Shown: positions 38,175-51,391 of the stretch, in pieces
Layout of the letters: each line of letters begins with the position of its first letter
Position numbering within the stretch: position 1 is the stretch's first letter
Source: Glaciihabitans sp.
GTDB taxonomy: Bacteria > Actinomycetota > Actinomycetes > Actinomycetales > Microbacteriaceae
Direction: 5' to 3'
DNA length: 64,000 nt
Assembly (NCBI GenBank): GCA_025464095.1
Contig: JAODMF010000022.1
Location: 180,523-244,522, forward strand
Position numbers and translations under genes: made by a program
Notes under the pieces: model-generated
Seen by the model: the letters and a program-made list of their open reading frames with translations, nothing else
Told to the model about the DNA's origin: nothing
The model's database searches: none

Positions 38175-38202
38175 TGTGGCCGGGGTGGAAGCCCCGGCCA
38201 CA
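38175..38202 (-). terminator. Hairpin after sodA
   Basis: A perfect 11-bp stem (TGTGGCCGGGG and its complement) with a 6-base loop, seven bases after the sodA stop. No strong T run follows, so termination may be partial and read on into gap. Confidence 0.55.
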
Positions 38203-38208
38203 ATGCCG

Positions 38209-38835
38209 TTACGACAGTAGCAGTAGCCCACTCGCGTTTTCGCGAGCGGCCGTGAAGCGGGCGTCAACGTCCACCCAGTTCACGATGTTCCAGAAGGCCT
38301 TCACGTAGTCAGCCTTCACGTTGACGTAGTCGAGGTAGAAGGCGTGCTCCCACATGTCGAGCTGCAGCACTGGGACGGTGCCGAGTGCGGTGTTGCCCTG
38401 CTGGTCGAACAGCTGCTGGATGATGAGCTGCTTGCCCACCGGATCCCAGGAGAGCACCGCCCAGCCCGATCCCTGCAGGCTGGTCGCCGCTGCGGAGAAG
38501 TGGCCGACGAACTTGTCGAAGGAACCGAAGAACTCGTCGATCGCCGCCGCGAGTTCGCCGGTGGGCTTGTCCCCGCCGTCCGGTGAGAGGTTCTTCCAGA
38601 AAATCGAGTGGTTGATGTGGCCGCCGAGGTGGAACGCGAGGTCCTTCTCGAGCTTCGGCACTGTGGCGTAATCGCCGGATTCGCGCGCCTCCGCGAGCTT
38701 GGCGAGGGCGGTGTTGGCACCGGCGACGTAGACCGCGTGGTGCTTGTCGTGGTGCAACTCCATGATCCGAGCGCTGATATGCGGCTCGAGGGCCGCATAG
38801 TCGTAGGGAAGGTCTGGAAGGGTGTACTCAGCCAT
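38209..38835 (-). CDS. sodA: Superoxide dismutase (Fe/Mn family)
   Basis: 208 residues. The four metal ligands are in [21 protein letters not shown] and [11 protein letters not shown]. Metal type cannot be decided from sequence alone. The ATG at 38835 has AGGAG seven bases before it; a TTG one codon earlier is not preferred. It has no signal peptide. It stands between whiA and gap, with a possible operator in front. Confidence 0.96.
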   Translation of the reverse strand: MAEYTLPDLPYDYAALEPHISARIMELHHDKHHAVYVAGANTALAKLAEARESGDYATVPKLEKDLAFHLGGHINHSIFWKNLSPDGGDKPTGELAAAIDEFFGSFDKFVGHFSAAATSLQGSGWAVLSWDPVGKQLIIQQLFDQQGNTALGTVPVLQLDMWEHAFYLDYVNVKADYVKAFWNIVNWVDVDARFTAARENASGLLLLS

Positions 38836-38893
38836 CAATATCTCCTAGCAAATTGGCCCGAACGGCGCGCTTTCGTGCCGCGGCGGGTGACCT

Positions 38894-38914
38894 GTTCAGT
38901 CTAATGAACTGAAC
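38894..38914. promoter_or_regulatory. Inverted repeat upstream of sodA, possible operator
   Basis: GTTCAGT and ACTGAAC are perfect 7-bp arms separated by 7 bases, about 60 bp before the sodA start. The spacer contains TTAG-ACT on the minus strand, which could be part of a -10 box. It could instead be a whiA transcript end, but it is over 60 bp beyond the whiA stop and has no T run. Confidence 0.45.
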
Positions 38915-38975
38915 CCGCGCGCCCCCTCGATGCTTCCCGTGAGGAACGAACCCGCCAGCAGGACGCCGTTCGTGC

Positions 38976-39956
38976 TTAGACGTCGTCCATGTCTGGCGGA
39001 ACGTTTGCATCCGTGCCGGGGATGCCGAGATCGGAGGCCTTCTTGTCGGCCATCGCGAGCAGGCGGCGGATGCGGCCGGCCACGGCATCCTTCGTCATGG
39101 GCGGATCCGCGTGGTGGCCGAGTTCGTCGAGGCTCGCGTCACGGAAACGCAGGCGCAGGTCCCCCGCGTAGCGAAGGTGCTCGGGAACGTCGTCGGCGAG
39201 AATCTCCATCGCACGCTCGACCCGCAGGCAGGCGGCCACTGCGGCCTGGGCGGAGCGCCGCAGGTTCGCGTCGTCGAAGTTAACCAGGCGGTTGGCTGTC
39301 GCGCGAACCTCGCGGCGCTTGCGCATTTCTTCCCACGCGGCGACGCTGTGGACGGCGCCCATGAGCACGAGCATCGCGCCGATCGCCTCACCGTCGCGGA
39401 TGACGACGCGGTGCACCCCCCGCACCTCGCGCGCCTTGGCGGAGATCTTGAGTCGGCCGGCCGCACCCACGAGGGCCATCGCCGCCTCGTTGCCGGGGCA
39501 GGTGATCTCGAGTGCCGCAGAGCGGCCCGGGTCGGTGAGAGAGCCGTGCGCAAGGAACGCCCCACGCCAGACCGCGGCGAGTTCTTCACGCGAGCCGGTG
39601 GTCAGCTTGTTCGGGAGGCCGCGGATGGGGCGACGGCGCGCATCGAGGAGGCCGGTCTGCCGGGCGAGGGTCTCTCCCCCGTCGAGAACGCGCACGAGGT
39701 AGTGGCTGGTGCGACGGATACCGGATGCCGAAACGACGGAGATCTCGCTGCGTACCCCGTACAGCTCCGCCAGGTCTTTGCGGACGCGGCGGCCGAGCTG
39801 TGGGGTGTCCAGTTCTGCTTCGATCGCGATGCGGCCGGAGATCAGGTGCAGCCCACCGGCGAAACGCAGGATCGTGGCCAGTTCTGCCGCTCTAACCGTG
39901 GTCTTGCTGACCTCGACACCGGTCAGTTCGTCCTTCACGTCAGCGGTAAGTGCCAC
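38976..39956 (-). CDS. whiA: WhiA, sporulation/cell division regulator with LAGLIDADG-like domain
   Basis: 326 residues. Starts [20 protein letters not shown] from a GTG, contains [13 protein letters not shown] in the LAGLIDADG-like part, and a C-terminal helix-turn-helix (about 225-310) with [20 protein letters not shown]. WhiA binds DNA and works with WhiB in Streptomyces; non-sporulating relatives keep it for division or growth control. It follows rapZ by 36 bp. Confidence 0.96.
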   Translation of the reverse strand: MALTADVKDELTGVEVSKTTVRAAELATILRFAGGLHLISGRIAIEAELDTPQLGRRVRKDLAELYGVRSEISVVSASGIRRTSHYLVRVLDGGETLARQTGLLDARRRPIRGLPNKLTTGSREELAAVWRGAFLAHGSLTDPGRSAALEITCPGNEAAMALVGAAGRLKISAKAREVRGVHRVVIRDGEAIGAMLVLMGAVHSVAAWEEMRKRREVRATANRLVNFDDANLRRSAQAAVAACLRVERAMEILADDVPEHLRYAGDLRLRFRDASLDELGHHADPPMTKDAVAGRIRRLLAMADKKASDLGIPGTDANVPPDMDDV

Positions 39957-39992
39957 AGGTTGATTCCTTTTCTACTTCGGTGTGCCGGGCCG

Positions 39993-40868
39993 CTATTCGC
40001 GGCCGAGATCGCGGTGCTTAACATTCACCGCAACACCCGGAAGGCCGCTGAGCAGCGTCGCGAGGCGAACGGCAACGGCAACGGAGCGGTGCTTTCCTCC
40101 GGTACATCCAACGGCGATCGTAGCGTGTCTCTTGTTCTCACGCTGGTACCCGGCGAACACCGGAGCCATCGCCGAGGCGTACCTGTCGATGAATTCGGTG
40201 GCACCCGGCTGGGCGAGAACATACTCGCTCACCAGCTCATCGAGCCCGGTGAGGGACTTCAGCTCGGGGATCCAGAACGGGTTCGGCAAAAATCGCAGGT
40301 CGGCGACCAGGTCGGCGTCGGCGGGCAGCCCGTACTTGAAGCCGAAGCTCAGGATCGTCAGCTGCACGCCCGCGGCATCCTCGCGCGCGAACTTGTCGTT
40401 GATGGCCGTTGCGAGCTGATGGATGTTGAGTTCCGACGTGTCGAGCACGATGTCGCTCGTCTCGCGCAGCTCCTGCATTCGCTCGCGCTCGGCGGCTATG
40501 CCATCGAGGAGCGTGCCGGTGCCCTGCAGCGGGTGCGGTCGACGAACCTGCTCGAACCGGCGTACGAGCGCGCCGTCGGTCGCATCGAGGAAAAGCACGC
40601 GCACTGCCGTGGTCGAACGCAGTGACTCGACCGCCTCGAGGACGTCAGCGAACAGCCTTCCGCCGCGCACATCGACGATCGCCGCGAGCTTCGGCAGTGC
40701 CGTTCCGGCGTGCTCGGCAAGGTCGACCAGCGGGCGCAGCATCTGCGGCGGGAGGTTGTCAACGACATACCAGCCGAGGTCTTCCAGAGCATTTCCGACG
40801 GTTGACCGGCCCGCGCCGGACATCCCCGTCACGATCAGCAGGTCCTGTTGCTCGCTATCCGCGGTCAT
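39993..40868 (-). CDS. rapZ: RNase adapter protein RapZ / YvcJ family nucleotide-binding protein
   Basis: 291 residues. P-loop [29 protein letters not shown] at the N-terminus, and the C-terminal [16 protein letters not shown] motif of the RapZ family. Function in Gram-positives is less clear than in E. coli, where RapZ controls glmS through small RNAs. The usual next gene, yvcK, is missing: whiA follows directly. Confidence 0.93.
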   Translation of the reverse strand: MTADSEQQDLLIVTGMSGAGRSTVGNALEDLGWYVVDNLPPQMLRPLVDLAEHAGTALPKLAAIVDVRGGRLFADVLEAVESLRSTTAVRVLFLDATDGALVRRFEQVRRPHPLQGTGTLLDGIAAERERMQELRETSDIVLDTSELNIHQLATAINDKFAREDAAGVQLTILSFGFKYGLPADADLVADLRFLPNPFWIPELKSLTGLDELVSEYVLAQPGATEFIDRYASAMAPVFAGYQRENKRHATIAVGCTGGKHRSVAVAVRLATLLSGLPGVAVNVKHRDLGRE

Positions 40869-40957
40869 GGTGCCCAGGCTCTCGATCGGCGCGTGAAGAA
40901 GTAGTCGCTAGTTTACCGGCGTGCTGCCGCGGCCTGACGCCGCCGGGACTCCGCGGG

Positions 40958-42868
40958 CTAGGAACGCAGCCGCTCGTAGATCTGGTTGGCAAGCGTTGCG
41001 CCGACACCGGTCACCTCGGAAATCGCCTCACGGTCGGCCGCGCGCAGCCGTGTGACGGACCCGAAGTGCTTGAGCAGGGACTTGACCCGCGACGGGCCGA
41101 GACCGGGGATGTCGGTAAGCATCGACGTGATATCGCCGGAGCGGCGCTGGCGCTGGTACGTGATCGCAAAGCGGTGTGCCTCATCCCGAATCCGTTGGAA
41201 CAGAAACAGAGCGTCACTGTTCCGGGGCAGGATGACGGGAAAATCGGAATCCGGAAGCCAGATCTCCTCCAGCCGCTTTGCAATCCCGCACAGGGTGATG
41301 CCGGTGATGCCGGCGTCATCGAGTGCGCGCTGCGCGGCCGCGACCTGGGGCTGCCCGCCGTCCACGATCAGCAGGTTCGGGCGGTATGCAAACTTGCCTC
41401 GCTTGGTCTCATCTCCCGCCACCTCCCCCTCGGAGAGCGACAACTCGACGGCATCCTGCGCGTTGCGCACCTCGTCACTGTCGAGGTAGGCGAGGCGGCG
41501 GCTGAGCGTCTGGTAGATCGAATCGGTGTCGTCCGTGGTTTCGGGGATGCTGAAGCGGCGGTACTGGTCTTTGCGCGGCAGGCCGTCTTCGAAGACCACC
41601 ATCGACGCGACGACATTGGTTCCGCCAAGGTGGGATGCGTCGTAGCACTCCATGCGCAGCGGCGCATCGGGCATGCCCAGCGCCTCCTGAATATCGGCGA
41701 GGGCCTGGGACCGTGCCACGAAGTCACCGCTGCGGCGGGTCTTGTAGAGGATGAGCGCACTCTTGGCGTTCGTCTCAACGGTCTGTGCGAGCGCGGCCTT
41801 GTCGCCGCGCTGCGCGACTCGGAGCGCCACCCTGCCGGCCGAGTCGCTGGCGCGCACGTTGCTGAGAAACTGCTCGAGCTCTGCCTGGTCGTCCGGGAGC
41901 GCCGGGACGAGAATCTCGCGAGGAGGCACGACATCGCCCTCATAGGCGTTCTGCAGCACGATCTCGACCAGTTCGGGCAGTTCGACATCGAGCTCCTTGT
42001 CGACGACCCAGCTGCGGACACCGCGGATCCGCCCGCCACGCACGATGAACTGCTGCACGGCAGCGGCAAGCTCGTCGTGGGCAATGCCGAAGATGTCGGC
42101 GTCAATGTCGTCGGCCAGCACGATCGCGCTCTTCGAGAGCGCGGCCTCCATGGCTCCCAGCTGGTCGCGATAGCGGGCTGCAGACTCGTAATCGAATTCG
42201 GTGGATGCTGCCTTCATCTTCCGCGCGATCTCTCCCGTGTAGCGAGCATCGTTGCCCGCCATGAACGAGGCGAAGTCCAGGGCGATCGCCTTGTGGTCCT
42301 CTTTCGAAATGCGGCCGACACAGGGAGCGGCGCACTTGCCGATATCGCCGAGGAGGCAGGGCCGGCCGGTCTGTTCCGCGCGCTTGTAGGTCGCATCCGA
42401 GCAGCTGCGCATCGGGAATGCCTTGAGGAGCACGTCCACGGTCTCGCGAATCGCCCAGACCTTCGTGTAGGGCCCGAAATAGCGTGCGCCCTTCATCGCG
42501 CGGTTGCGGGTGACAAGCACGCGAGGAACCTGTTCCTGCAGCGTGATCGCGAGGTAGGGGTACGACTTGTCGTCGCGGAACACGACGTTGAACGGCGGTA
42601 CGAACTCTTTGATCCACGTGTACTCGAGCTGCAGGGCCTCGAACTCAGTGCCGACCACCGTCCATTCGACGGATGACGCAGTCGTGACCATCCGCCGCGT
42701 GCGATCGTGCAGCGTATGCAGTGGTGCGAAATAGTTGCTCAGCCGTGCGCGGAGATTCTTTGCCTTGCCGACGTACAGCACCCGGCCGGAGGGGTCGCGG
42801 AAGCGATACACGCCCGGCTGGGTGGGGATTTCGCCCGCCTTGGGGCGATAACTGACGGTATCGGCCAT
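40958..42868 (-). CDS. uvrC: UvrABC system protein C
   Basis: 636 residues. N-terminal GIY-YIG nuclease ([30 protein letters not shown], about 18-50) making the 3' incision, a Cys-containing [28 protein letters not shown] segment, a UvrB-binding motif (about 205-240), the RNase H-like 5' nuclease ([23 protein letters not shown] and [11 protein letters not shown]) and terminal HhH motifs. It follows uvrA by 16 bp. Confidence 0.97.
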   Translation of the reverse strand: MADTVSYRPKAGEIPTQPGVYRFRDPSGRVLYVGKAKNLRARLSNYFAPLHTLHDRTRRMVTTASSVEWTVVGTEFEALQLEYTWIKEFVPPFNVVFRDDKSYPYLAITLQEQVPRVLVTRNRAMKGARYFGPYTKVWAIRETVDVLLKAFPMRSCSDATYKRAEQTGRPCLLGDIGKCAAPCVGRISKEDHKAIALDFASFMAGNDARYTGEIARKMKAASTEFDYESAARYRDQLGAMEAALSKSAIVLADDIDADIFGIAHDELAAAVQQFIVRGGRIRGVRSWVVDKELDVELPELVEIVLQNAYEGDVVPPREILVPALPDDQAELEQFLSNVRASDSAGRVALRVAQRGDKAALAQTVETNAKSALILYKTRRSGDFVARSQALADIQEALGMPDAPLRMECYDASHLGGTNVVASMVVFEDGLPRKDQYRRFSIPETTDDTDSIYQTLSRRLAYLDSDEVRNAQDAVELSLSEGEVAGDETKRGKFAYRPNLLIVDGGQPQVAAAQRALDDAGITGITLCGIAKRLEEIWLPDSDFPVILPRNSDALFLFQRIRDEAHRFAITYQRQRRSGDITSMLTDIPGLGPSRVKSLLKHFGSVTRLRAADREAISEVTGVGATLANQIYERLRS

Positions 42869-42884
42869 GTGCGCGCCCGGCGGC

Positions 42885-45752
<2,868 letters not shown>

Positions 45753-45759
45753 TCTCTAC

Positions 45760-45765
45760 ATTCTA
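45760..45765 (-). promoter_or_regulatory. -10 box of uvrA (leaderless arrangement)
   Basis: Minus-strand TAGAAT, seven bases, then GTG at 45752. No LexA-type box was recognised. Confidence 0.6.
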
Positions 45766-45828
45766 TGGCGACGACCGACATTGCTGCTGCGCGCGCCCCT
45801 CGGACCCGGGCGCGAATGGTCGGCGGGG

Positions 45829-45834
45829 GATAAT
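45829..45834 (+). promoter_or_regulatory. -10 box of the plus-strand GT4 gene (leaderless arrangement)
   Basis: GATAAT, seven bases, then the ATG at 45842. Confidence 0.55.
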
Positions 45835-45841
45835 TGCACCC

Positions 45842-46867
45842 ATGCGCATCGTGCACGTCGCCAACTTCCACGGCCCGGCATCCGGTGCCCTCGCCACCAC
45901 CCTCGAGCAGCTGGGCCGTGCCTATCGCCGCGCCGGCCACCAGTACTTCGTCATCGCTCCCGGGCCGAGGCAGGATCACGAACACCTGCCCTGGGGCACC
46001 CGGCACACCATCGCCGCCCGATCGCTCGTGGGTGACCGCTACCGCCCGCTCGCCGTCGACTTCGGGGTGCGTCGACTGCTCGCACAGTTGGCGCCGGACA
46101 GCCTTGAGGTTTCCGATCGCCTCACGATGCGGCGACTCGGCGGCTGGGCGCAGAAGCAGGGCATTCCCGCGACCGTCGTCTCCCTGGGTCCCCCCGCGGA
46201 GTGGACGCTCCAGCCGGGCCTCCTCGCCCCGTACCGCGCCGTCGTTAGCTCGCACGAGGCATCCGCCCGCCGGTTCGAGGCAATCCTTCCGGGCCGCGTG
46301 ATTCGCGTCGATCCGGGCGTCGACCTGGAGGTCTTCTCGCCGCTTCGCTGGTCGGCCAAAGTGCGCTCCGAGGTGCTCGACCGGTCGCAGGTGCTGCTCA
46401 CCCATGTCGGCCGGCTCTCCAACGACCGGATGCCGCTCGCATCGCTCGACGCCCTGCGCACCCTTCGCGCCCGCGGCGTCGATGCGCGGCTGGTCGTCGT
46501 CGGCGCCGGTCCCCTTCGCGGCCGCGTCGAACGCGCAGCGGTGGACCTGCCGGTGAGCCTTCTGGGGCGACTGGATGACCGCCACGAGCTGGCGGTGCTG
46601 CTCGCGAGCTCGGACGCCATGCTCTCCCCCGCGACCCACGATGTGCGCCGGCTGTCAGGACTCGAGGCGCTGGCGAGCGGAACCCCGGTGGCGCTCGGGA
46701 GCACCGGCATCCAGCTCGCGGATGCCGTTCAGGGCATCCTCGCGCAGCCCACCGAAACCAGGCGTTCCGATGCCCGCGCTCTCGCCGCCCAGTTCGACTG
46801 GAGGTCGACCACGGCAAGAATGATCGACCTCCACGAATCCCTCGCGGGCGTGCCGTCCGTGGCCTGA
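45842..46867 (+). CDS. Glycosyltransferase family 4 (group 1) protein
   Basis: 341 residues from [24 protein letters not shown]. The GT-B fold is shown by the C-terminal half: [36 protein letters not shown] and [21 protein letters not shown] (donor-binding region). The N-terminus resembles mannosyltransferases of the PimB/MgtA type, but donor and acceptor cannot be set. It is inserted between uvrA and uvrB on the opposite strand. The in-frame extension upstream overlaps the uvrA promoter and is rejected. Confidence 0.85.
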   Translation: MRIVHVANFHGPASGALATTLEQLGRAYRRAGHQYFVIAPGPRQDHEHLPWGTRHTIAARSLVGDRYRPLAVDFGVRRLLAQLAPDSLEVSDRLTMRRLGGWAQKQGIPATVVSLGPPAEWTLQPGLLAPYRAVVSSHEASARRFEAILPGRVIRVDPGVDLEVFSPLRWSAKVRSEVLDRSQVLLTHVGRLSNDRMPLASLDALRTLRARGVDARLVVVGAGPLRGRVERAAVDLPVSLLGRLDDRHELAVLLASSDAMLSPATHDVRRLSGLEALASGTPVALGSTGIQLADAVQGILAQPTETRRSDARALAAQFDWRSTTARMIDLHESLAGVPSVA

Positions 46868-46875
46868 GTGCCCTC

Positions 46876-46929
46876 GGGGCGATTGTGCCCCCTGCGGACG
46901 ATTGTGCCCGCGCGCGCGGGCACAATCGT
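46876..46929. terminator. Repeated CGATTGTGCCC motif and 32-bp perfect palindrome
   Basis: Between convergent GT4 and uvrB genes. A GGGGC-GCCCC hairpin (46876-46891) is followed by a perfect palindrome at 46898-46929 with arms ACGATTGTGCCCGCGC and its complement, no loop. CGATTGTGCCC occurs twice forward and once reversed. Probably a bidirectional transcript end, although it lacks U tracts. Confidence 0.55.
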
Positions 46930-46960
46930 CGCGGAAGGGAACAGAAGCGCGGGCGGTCGC

Positions 46961-49030
46961 CTAGCGCAGGTGGCCGGCGGATTCCATCTGGCGGAGTTCC
47001 TTCTTCAGGTCGGACACTTCGTCGCGCAGGCGTGCCGCCAGCTCGAATTTCAGCTCACCAGCCGCCTGGAGCATCTGCTCGTTGAGGTCGGCAATGATCG
47101 ATTCGAGACTGTTGCCCCCCTCGGCGGCGAGGCCCTCGCGACGGAGGTTCGGCGTGGGCGAACGCTTCTTGCCGTTGCCGCGCCCGGACAGCAGTTCGGC
47201 GGTATCCGCGCCCTCCCTGAGGAGAATGTCGGTGATGTCGGCGATCTTCTTGCGCAGTGGCTGCGGATCCACCCCGCGCTCCAGGTTGTAGGCAACCTGC
47301 TTCTCGCGGCGGCGGTTGGTCTCCTCGATCGCCTGCTTCATCGAGTCGGTGAGCACATCGGCGTACATGTGCACCTCGCCGGACACGTTTCGAGCGGCCC
47401 GACCGATGGTTTGGATGAGGGAGGTGGACGACCGGAGGAATCCCTCCTTGTCCGCATCCAAAATGGCCACGAGTGAGACCTCCGGCAGGTCGAGGCCCTC
47501 CCGGAGCAGGTTGATACCGACCAGCACGTCGTACACGCCCGCGCGCAGTTCGGTCAGCAGCTCGACCCGGCGGAGCGTGTCGACATCCGAGTGCAGGTAG
47601 CGCACGCGAACACCCGCCTCGCCAAGGAAGTCGGTGAGTTCCTCGGACATCTTCTTGGTGAGGGTCGTCACGAGCACTCGCTCGTTCTTTTCCACCCGCT
47701 GCCGGATCTGCTCGAGCAGGTCGTCGATCTGACCTTTGGACGGCTTGACGACAATCTGCGGATCGATGAGCCCGGTCGGGCGGATAATCTGCTCGACCAC
47801 CGAGTCGGTGATGCCCATTTCGTACTTGCCCGGCGTCGCCGAGAGGTAGACCTTCTGGCCGACCCGGTCGAGAAACTCTTCCCACCGCAACGGGCGGTTG
47901 TCCAGCGCGCTGGGCAGGCGGAAGCCGTGCTCGACCAGGGTGCGTTTGCGGGAGGCATCGCCCTCGTACATCGCGCCGATCTGCGGCACGGTCACGTGAG
48001 ATTCGTCGATGACCACGAGGAAATCGTCGGGAAAGTAATCCAGCAGGCAGTTCGGCGCCTGGCCGGGAGCACGCCCGTCGATGTGGCGGGAGTAGTTCTC
48101 GATTCCGTTGCAGAACCCGATCTGCTCCATCATTTCGATGTCGAAGGTCGTGCGCATCCGCAGCCGCTGCGCCTCGAGGAGCTTGCCCTGGCGCTCGAGG
48201 TCGGCAAGGCGAAGTGCCAGCTCCTCCTTGATCGTGACGATCGCGCTTTTCATGGTGTCGGGGCTGGCCGCGTAGTGGGTCGCCGGAAAGACGGAGACGG
48301 CATCCATTCTCTTGAGCACGTCGCCGGTCAGGGGATGCAGCGCATAGATCGCCTCGATCTCGTCGCCGAACATCTCGATGCGGATGGCGTGCTCCTCGTA
48401 CACGGGGATGATCTCGAGCGTGTCGCCACGCACGCGGAACTTGCCGCGGGAGAAGTCCACGTCGTTGCGCTGGTACTGCATTCCGACGAACTTGCGGATG
48501 AGAGTCTCGCGCGGGATCTTCATGCCGACCTGCAGCGCCACCATGGCCTCCAGGTACTCCTCGGCCGCTCCGAGCCCATAGATGCACGACACGGTAGACA
48601 CGACGATGACATCACGCCGACTGAGCAGCGAGTTGGTTGTCGAGTGCCGCAGTCGCTCCACCTCGGCGTTGATCGAACTGTCTTTCTCGATGAAGGTATC
48701 GGTCTGCGGAACGTAGGCCTCAGGCTGGTAATAGTCGTAGTAGGAGACGAAATACTCCACGGCGTTGTTGGGCATGAGTTCGCGGAACTCGTTGGCGAGT
48801 TGGGCGGCCAGGGTCTTGTTGTGCGCGAGGACGAGGGTCGGGCGCTGCACCTGCTCGATGAGCCAGGCGGTGGTTGCGGACTTACCGGTACCGGTGGCCC
48901 CGAGGAGAACGACGTCTGTTTCGCCCGCATTGATGCGATGGGCGAGTTCCGCGATAGCCGTGGGCTGGTCGCCGCTCGGCACATAGTCGCTGACGACCTC
49001 AAACGGGCGCACTGAACGGGTTGGCTCCAT
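46961..49030 (-). CDS. uvrB: Excinuclease ABC subunit B
   Basis: 689 residues, helicase-like damage verifier. Walker [16 protein letters not shown], the DNA-clamping hairpin region [25 protein letters not shown]-box region [12 protein letters not shown], motif [11 protein letters not shown], and the C-terminal UvrC-binding helix pair (about 643-680). It lies upstream of the GT4 insertion from uvrA. Confidence 0.98.
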   Translation of the reverse strand: MEPTRSVRPFEVVSDYVPSGDQPTAIAELAHRINAGETDVVLLGATGTGKSATTAWLIEQVQRPTLVLAHNKTLAAQLANEFRELMPNNAVEYFVSYYDYYQPEAYVPQTDTFIEKDSSINAEVERLRHSTTNSLLSRRDVIVVSTVSCIYGLGAAEEYLEAMVALQVGMKIPRETLIRKFVGMQYQRNDVDFSRGKFRVRGDTLEIIPVYEEHAIRIEMFGDEIEAIYALHPLTGDVLKRMDAVSVFPATHYAASPDTMKSAIVTIKEELALRLADLERQGKLLEAQRLRMRTTFDIEMMEQIGFCNGIENYSRHIDGRAPGQAPNCLLDYFPDDFLVVIDESHVTVPQIGAMYEGDASRKRTLVEHGFRLPSALDNRPLRWEEFLDRVGQKVYLSATPGKYEMGITDSVVEQIIRPTGLIDPQIVVKPSKGQIDDLLEQIRQRVEKNERVLVTTLTKKMSEELTDFLGEAGVRVRYLHSDVDTLRRVELLTELRAGVYDVLVGINLLREGLDLPEVSLVAILDADKEGFLRSSTSLIQTIGRAARNVSGEVHMYADVLTDSMKQAIEETNRRREKQVAYNLERGVDPQPLRKKIADITDILLREGADTAELLSGRGNGKKRSPTPNLRREGLAAEGGNSLESIIADLNEQMLQAAGELKFELAARLRDEVSDLKKELRQMESAGHLR

Positions 49031-49036
49031 ACCCCA

Positions 49037-49042
49037 AGTTTA
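49037..49042 (-). promoter_or_regulatory. -10 box of uvrB (leaderless arrangement)
   Basis: Minus-strand TAAACT, six bases, then the ATG at 49030. Confidence 0.6.
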
Positions 49043-49092
49043 CGGAGCGCCACTGACAGGCGCTGGCGTTGCGCCCCCAGCGCAATTCCGCG

Positions 49093-49704
49093 CTAGCCGG
49101 CCCGGTTCGCCAGCATCTGCCAGAGCGCGTCTACCTCGGCCAGCGTGTTCTCGAGGTCGCCATCGTTGTCAATCACGACGTCAGCGACCGCGAGGCGCTC
49201 CGTGTCGCTGGCCTGCGAGTTCAGACGGTGCAGCGCTTCATCCCGACTCATTCCACGCAACTCGACCATGCGCGAAATGCGGGTGGCCATGCTCGCATGC
49301 ACGACCACGATGAGGTCGAACGTCATCGGTCGTGAATCGGATCCCTCGACCAGCAGCGGCACGTCGTAGATGACGATCGCGTTCGGATCGGCCACCTCCG
49401 CCGCGGCGAACAGTTCGCGCGACCGCTTCCAGACCGCAGGATGCGTGATCCCGTTGAGAACGGCACGCTTCTGCGGATCGGTGAACACAATTGCTCCCAG
49501 CGCGGCGCGATCGAGCGAGCCGTCCGGCGCGATCACCCCGTCGCCAAAAGCCGCGCGGATGCTGGCGAGGCCCGGAGTTCCCGGTTCGACGACCTCGCGG
49601 GCTATCGCGTCGGCATCCACGTGCACCGCACCCAGCTCGGCGAGCCGCTTCGCGACAACGGATTTGCCCGACGCGATGCCGCCGGTGAGTCCGATCAGTT
49701 GCAT
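49093..49704 (-). CDS. coaE: Dephospho-CoA kinase
   Basis: 203 residues, last step of coenzyme A synthesis. P-loop IGLTGGIASGKSVVAKRL, then ADAIAREVVEPGTPG, and PLLVEG. Single-domain form; the M. tuberculosis CoaE carries an extra C-terminal domain that is absent here. It is preceded by the rpsA terminator and its own -10 box, so it is not simply read from rpsA. Confidence 0.96.
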   Translation of the reverse strand: MQLIGLTGGIASGKSVVAKRLAELGAVHVDADAIAREVVEPGTPGLASIRAAFGDGVIAPDGSLDRAALGAIVFTDPQKRAVLNGITHPAVWKRSRELFAAAEVADPNAIVIYDVPLLVEGSDSRPMTFDLIVVVHASMATRISRMVELRGMSRDEALHRLNSQASDTERLAVADVVIDNDGDLENTLAEVDALWQMLANRAG

Positions 49705-49710
49705 GGGGCA

Positions 49711-49716
49711 ATGCTA
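49711..49716 (-). promoter_or_regulatory. -10 box of coaE (leaderless arrangement)
   Basis: Minus-strand TAGCAT, six bases, then the ATG at 49704. Confidence 0.6.
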
Positions 49717-49727
49717 GCGGGACGCAA

Positions 49728-49759
49728 AACGGCCGGACTCCCGAGGGAATCCGGCCGTT
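49728..49759 (-). terminator. Intrinsic terminator of rpsA
   Basis: A 10-bp perfect stem (AACGGCCGGA and its complement) with a 12-base loop, followed on the minus strand by a TTTT tract running out of the stem. Confidence 0.85.
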
Positions 49760-49780
49760 CTTACTGGCTAAGCCAGAGGA

Positions 49781-51232
49781 CTAGTTGTTCGAAGACAGCT
49801 TCTCGCGAAGCGCCGCAAGCGACTCGTCATCAGCAAGCGTTCCGGCTGACGCCGACTCGCTGGAGAACGAGGAGCCGGCTGCCGGGGCGGACGGTGCGTC
49901 CTCCTCGTTGGCTGCAGTTGCGACCTGCTTCTTGTGCTGCTCCCAGCGAGCCTGTGCGGCAGCGTAATCCTGCTCCCACTTCTCGCGCTGGGTCTCGAAG
50001 CCCTCTTTCCACTCGTTGGTCTCCGGGTCGAAGCCGTCGGGGTACTTGTAGTTTCCCGCGTCGTCGTACTCGGTGAGCATTCCGTAGAGTGCCGGGTCGA
50101 ACTCGGTACCCTCGGGGTCGACGCCCTCATTCGCCTGCTTCAGCGAAAGGCTGATGCGGCGACGCTCGAGGTCGATGTCGATGACCTTGACGAAAACCTC
50201 GTCGCCGACCGATACGACCTGCTCGGCGAGCTCAACGTGCTTGCCCGACAGCTCGGAGATGTGCACCAGGCCCTCGATGCCCTCGGCAACGCGAACGAAC
50301 GCGCCGAAGGGAACAAGCTTGGTGACCTTTCCGGGTGCAACCTGGCCGATGGCGTGGGTGCGTGCGAATACCTGCCACGGGTCTTCCTGCGTCGCCTTGA
50401 GCGACAGGGAGACGCGCTCGCGCTCGAGGTCGACCTCGAGGATCTCGACGGTGACCTCCTGGCCAACCTCGACAACCTCTGAGGCGTGCTCGATGTGCTT
50501 CCACGACAGCTCGGAAACGTGAACGAGTCCGTCGACGCCGCCGAGGTCGACGAAGGCGCCGAAGTTGACGATGGACGAAACGACGCCCTTGCGAACCTGG
50601 CCCTTGGCGAGGTTGTTGAGGAACGTGGTGCGGCTCTCGCTCTGCGTCTGCTCCAGCAGCGCACGGCGGGAGAGCACGACGTTGTTGCGGTTCTTGTCGA
50701 GCTCGAGGATCTTGGCCTCGATCTCCTGGCCGAGGTATGGCGTGAGGTCGCGAACGCGGCGCAGCTCGATGAGCGATGCCGGCAGGAAGCCACGGAGCCC
50801 GATGTCGACGATGAGGCCACCCTTGACGACCTCGATCACGGAACCGGTGACAATGCCGTCGGCTTCCTTGATCTTCTCAACGTCGCCCCACGCACGCTCG
50901 TACTGCGCGCGCTTCTTGGAAAGGATGAGACGGCCTTCTTTGTCTTCCTTCTGGAGAACGAGGGCCTCAACACTGTCGCCGACCTGGACAACTTCGCTCG
51001 GGTCTACGTCGTGCTTGATGGAAAGTTCGCGGGAGGGGATGACACCCTCCGTCTTGTAACCGACGTCGAGGAGAACCTCGTCACGATCGATCTTGACGAC
51101 GATGCCTTCGATAAGGTCACCATCGTTGAAAAACTTCAGAGTCTTTTCGACCGCGGCAAGAAAATCTTCAGCAGATCCAATGTCATTGATGGCGACCTGC
51201 TTGGGTGCCCTGTCGGTCGTTGCGATTGTCAT
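49781..51232 (-). CDS. rpsA: 30S ribosomal protein S1
   Basis: 483 residues with four S1 RNA-binding domains (about 35-105, 122-188, 205-275 and 290-362), e.g. GIVVKIDRDEVLLDVGYKTEGVIP and GVVSSIVNFGAFVDLGGVDGLVHVSELS. A Glu/Ala/Ser-rich C-terminal tail of about 110 residues follows. Four domains rather than the six of E. coli is normal for actinobacteria. GGAG lies ten bases before the ATG. Confidence 0.97.
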   Translation of the reverse strand: MTIATTDRAPKQVAINDIGSAEDFLAAVEKTLKFFNDGDLIEGIVVKIDRDEVLLDVGYKTEGVIPSRELSIKHDVDPSEVVQVGDSVEALVLQKEDKEGRLILSKKRAQYERAWGDVEKIKEADGIVTGSVIEVVKGGLIVDIGLRGFLPASLIELRRVRDLTPYLGQEIEAKILELDKNRNNVVLSRRALLEQTQSESRTTFLNNLAKGQVRKGVVSSIVNFGAFVDLGGVDGLVHVSELSWKHIEHASEVVEVGQEVTVEILEVDLERERVSLSLKATQEDPWQVFARTHAIGQVAPGKVTKLVPFGAFVRVAEGIEGLVHISELSGKHVELAEQVVSVGDEVFVKVIDIDLERRRISLSLKQANEGVDPEGTEFDPALYGMLTEYDDAGNYKYPDGFDPETNEWKEGFETQREKWEQDYAAAQARWEQHKKQVATAANEEDAPSAPAAGSSFSSESASAGTLADDESLAALREKLSSNN

Positions 51233-51307
51233 GTAGTTATTGCTCCAGCTATGGACATACTCAGGCCACGGAGAAAGTTACTGTTGTGGGGATCGCCGCG
51301 GCGGCGG

Positions 51308-51336
51308 ATAGAAAGTCACAAAAGTGCGACGTTCAA
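51308..51336 (-). promoter_or_regulatory. Candidate rpsA promoter
   Basis: Minus-strand TTGAAC (51331-51336) and TTCTAT (51308-51313) with a 17-bp spacer, about 76 bases before the rpsA start. Confidence 0.4.
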
Positions 51337-51391
51337 GCTTAGCCGCATGGTCGCGCGGCCTGCAACAGGCCAAACAGCACGGATAACCGGA

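Noticed and set aside
40622..42676. 684-codon open frame on the plus strand opposite uvrC and rapZ
   Set aside because: It is a shadow of genuine minus-strand genes in high-GC DNA: low-complexity residue content, no family motifs and no start signals. The same applies to long antisense frames at 6507-7751, 27267-28961, 42867-44720, 47591-49015, 55025-56941 and 62129-63613.
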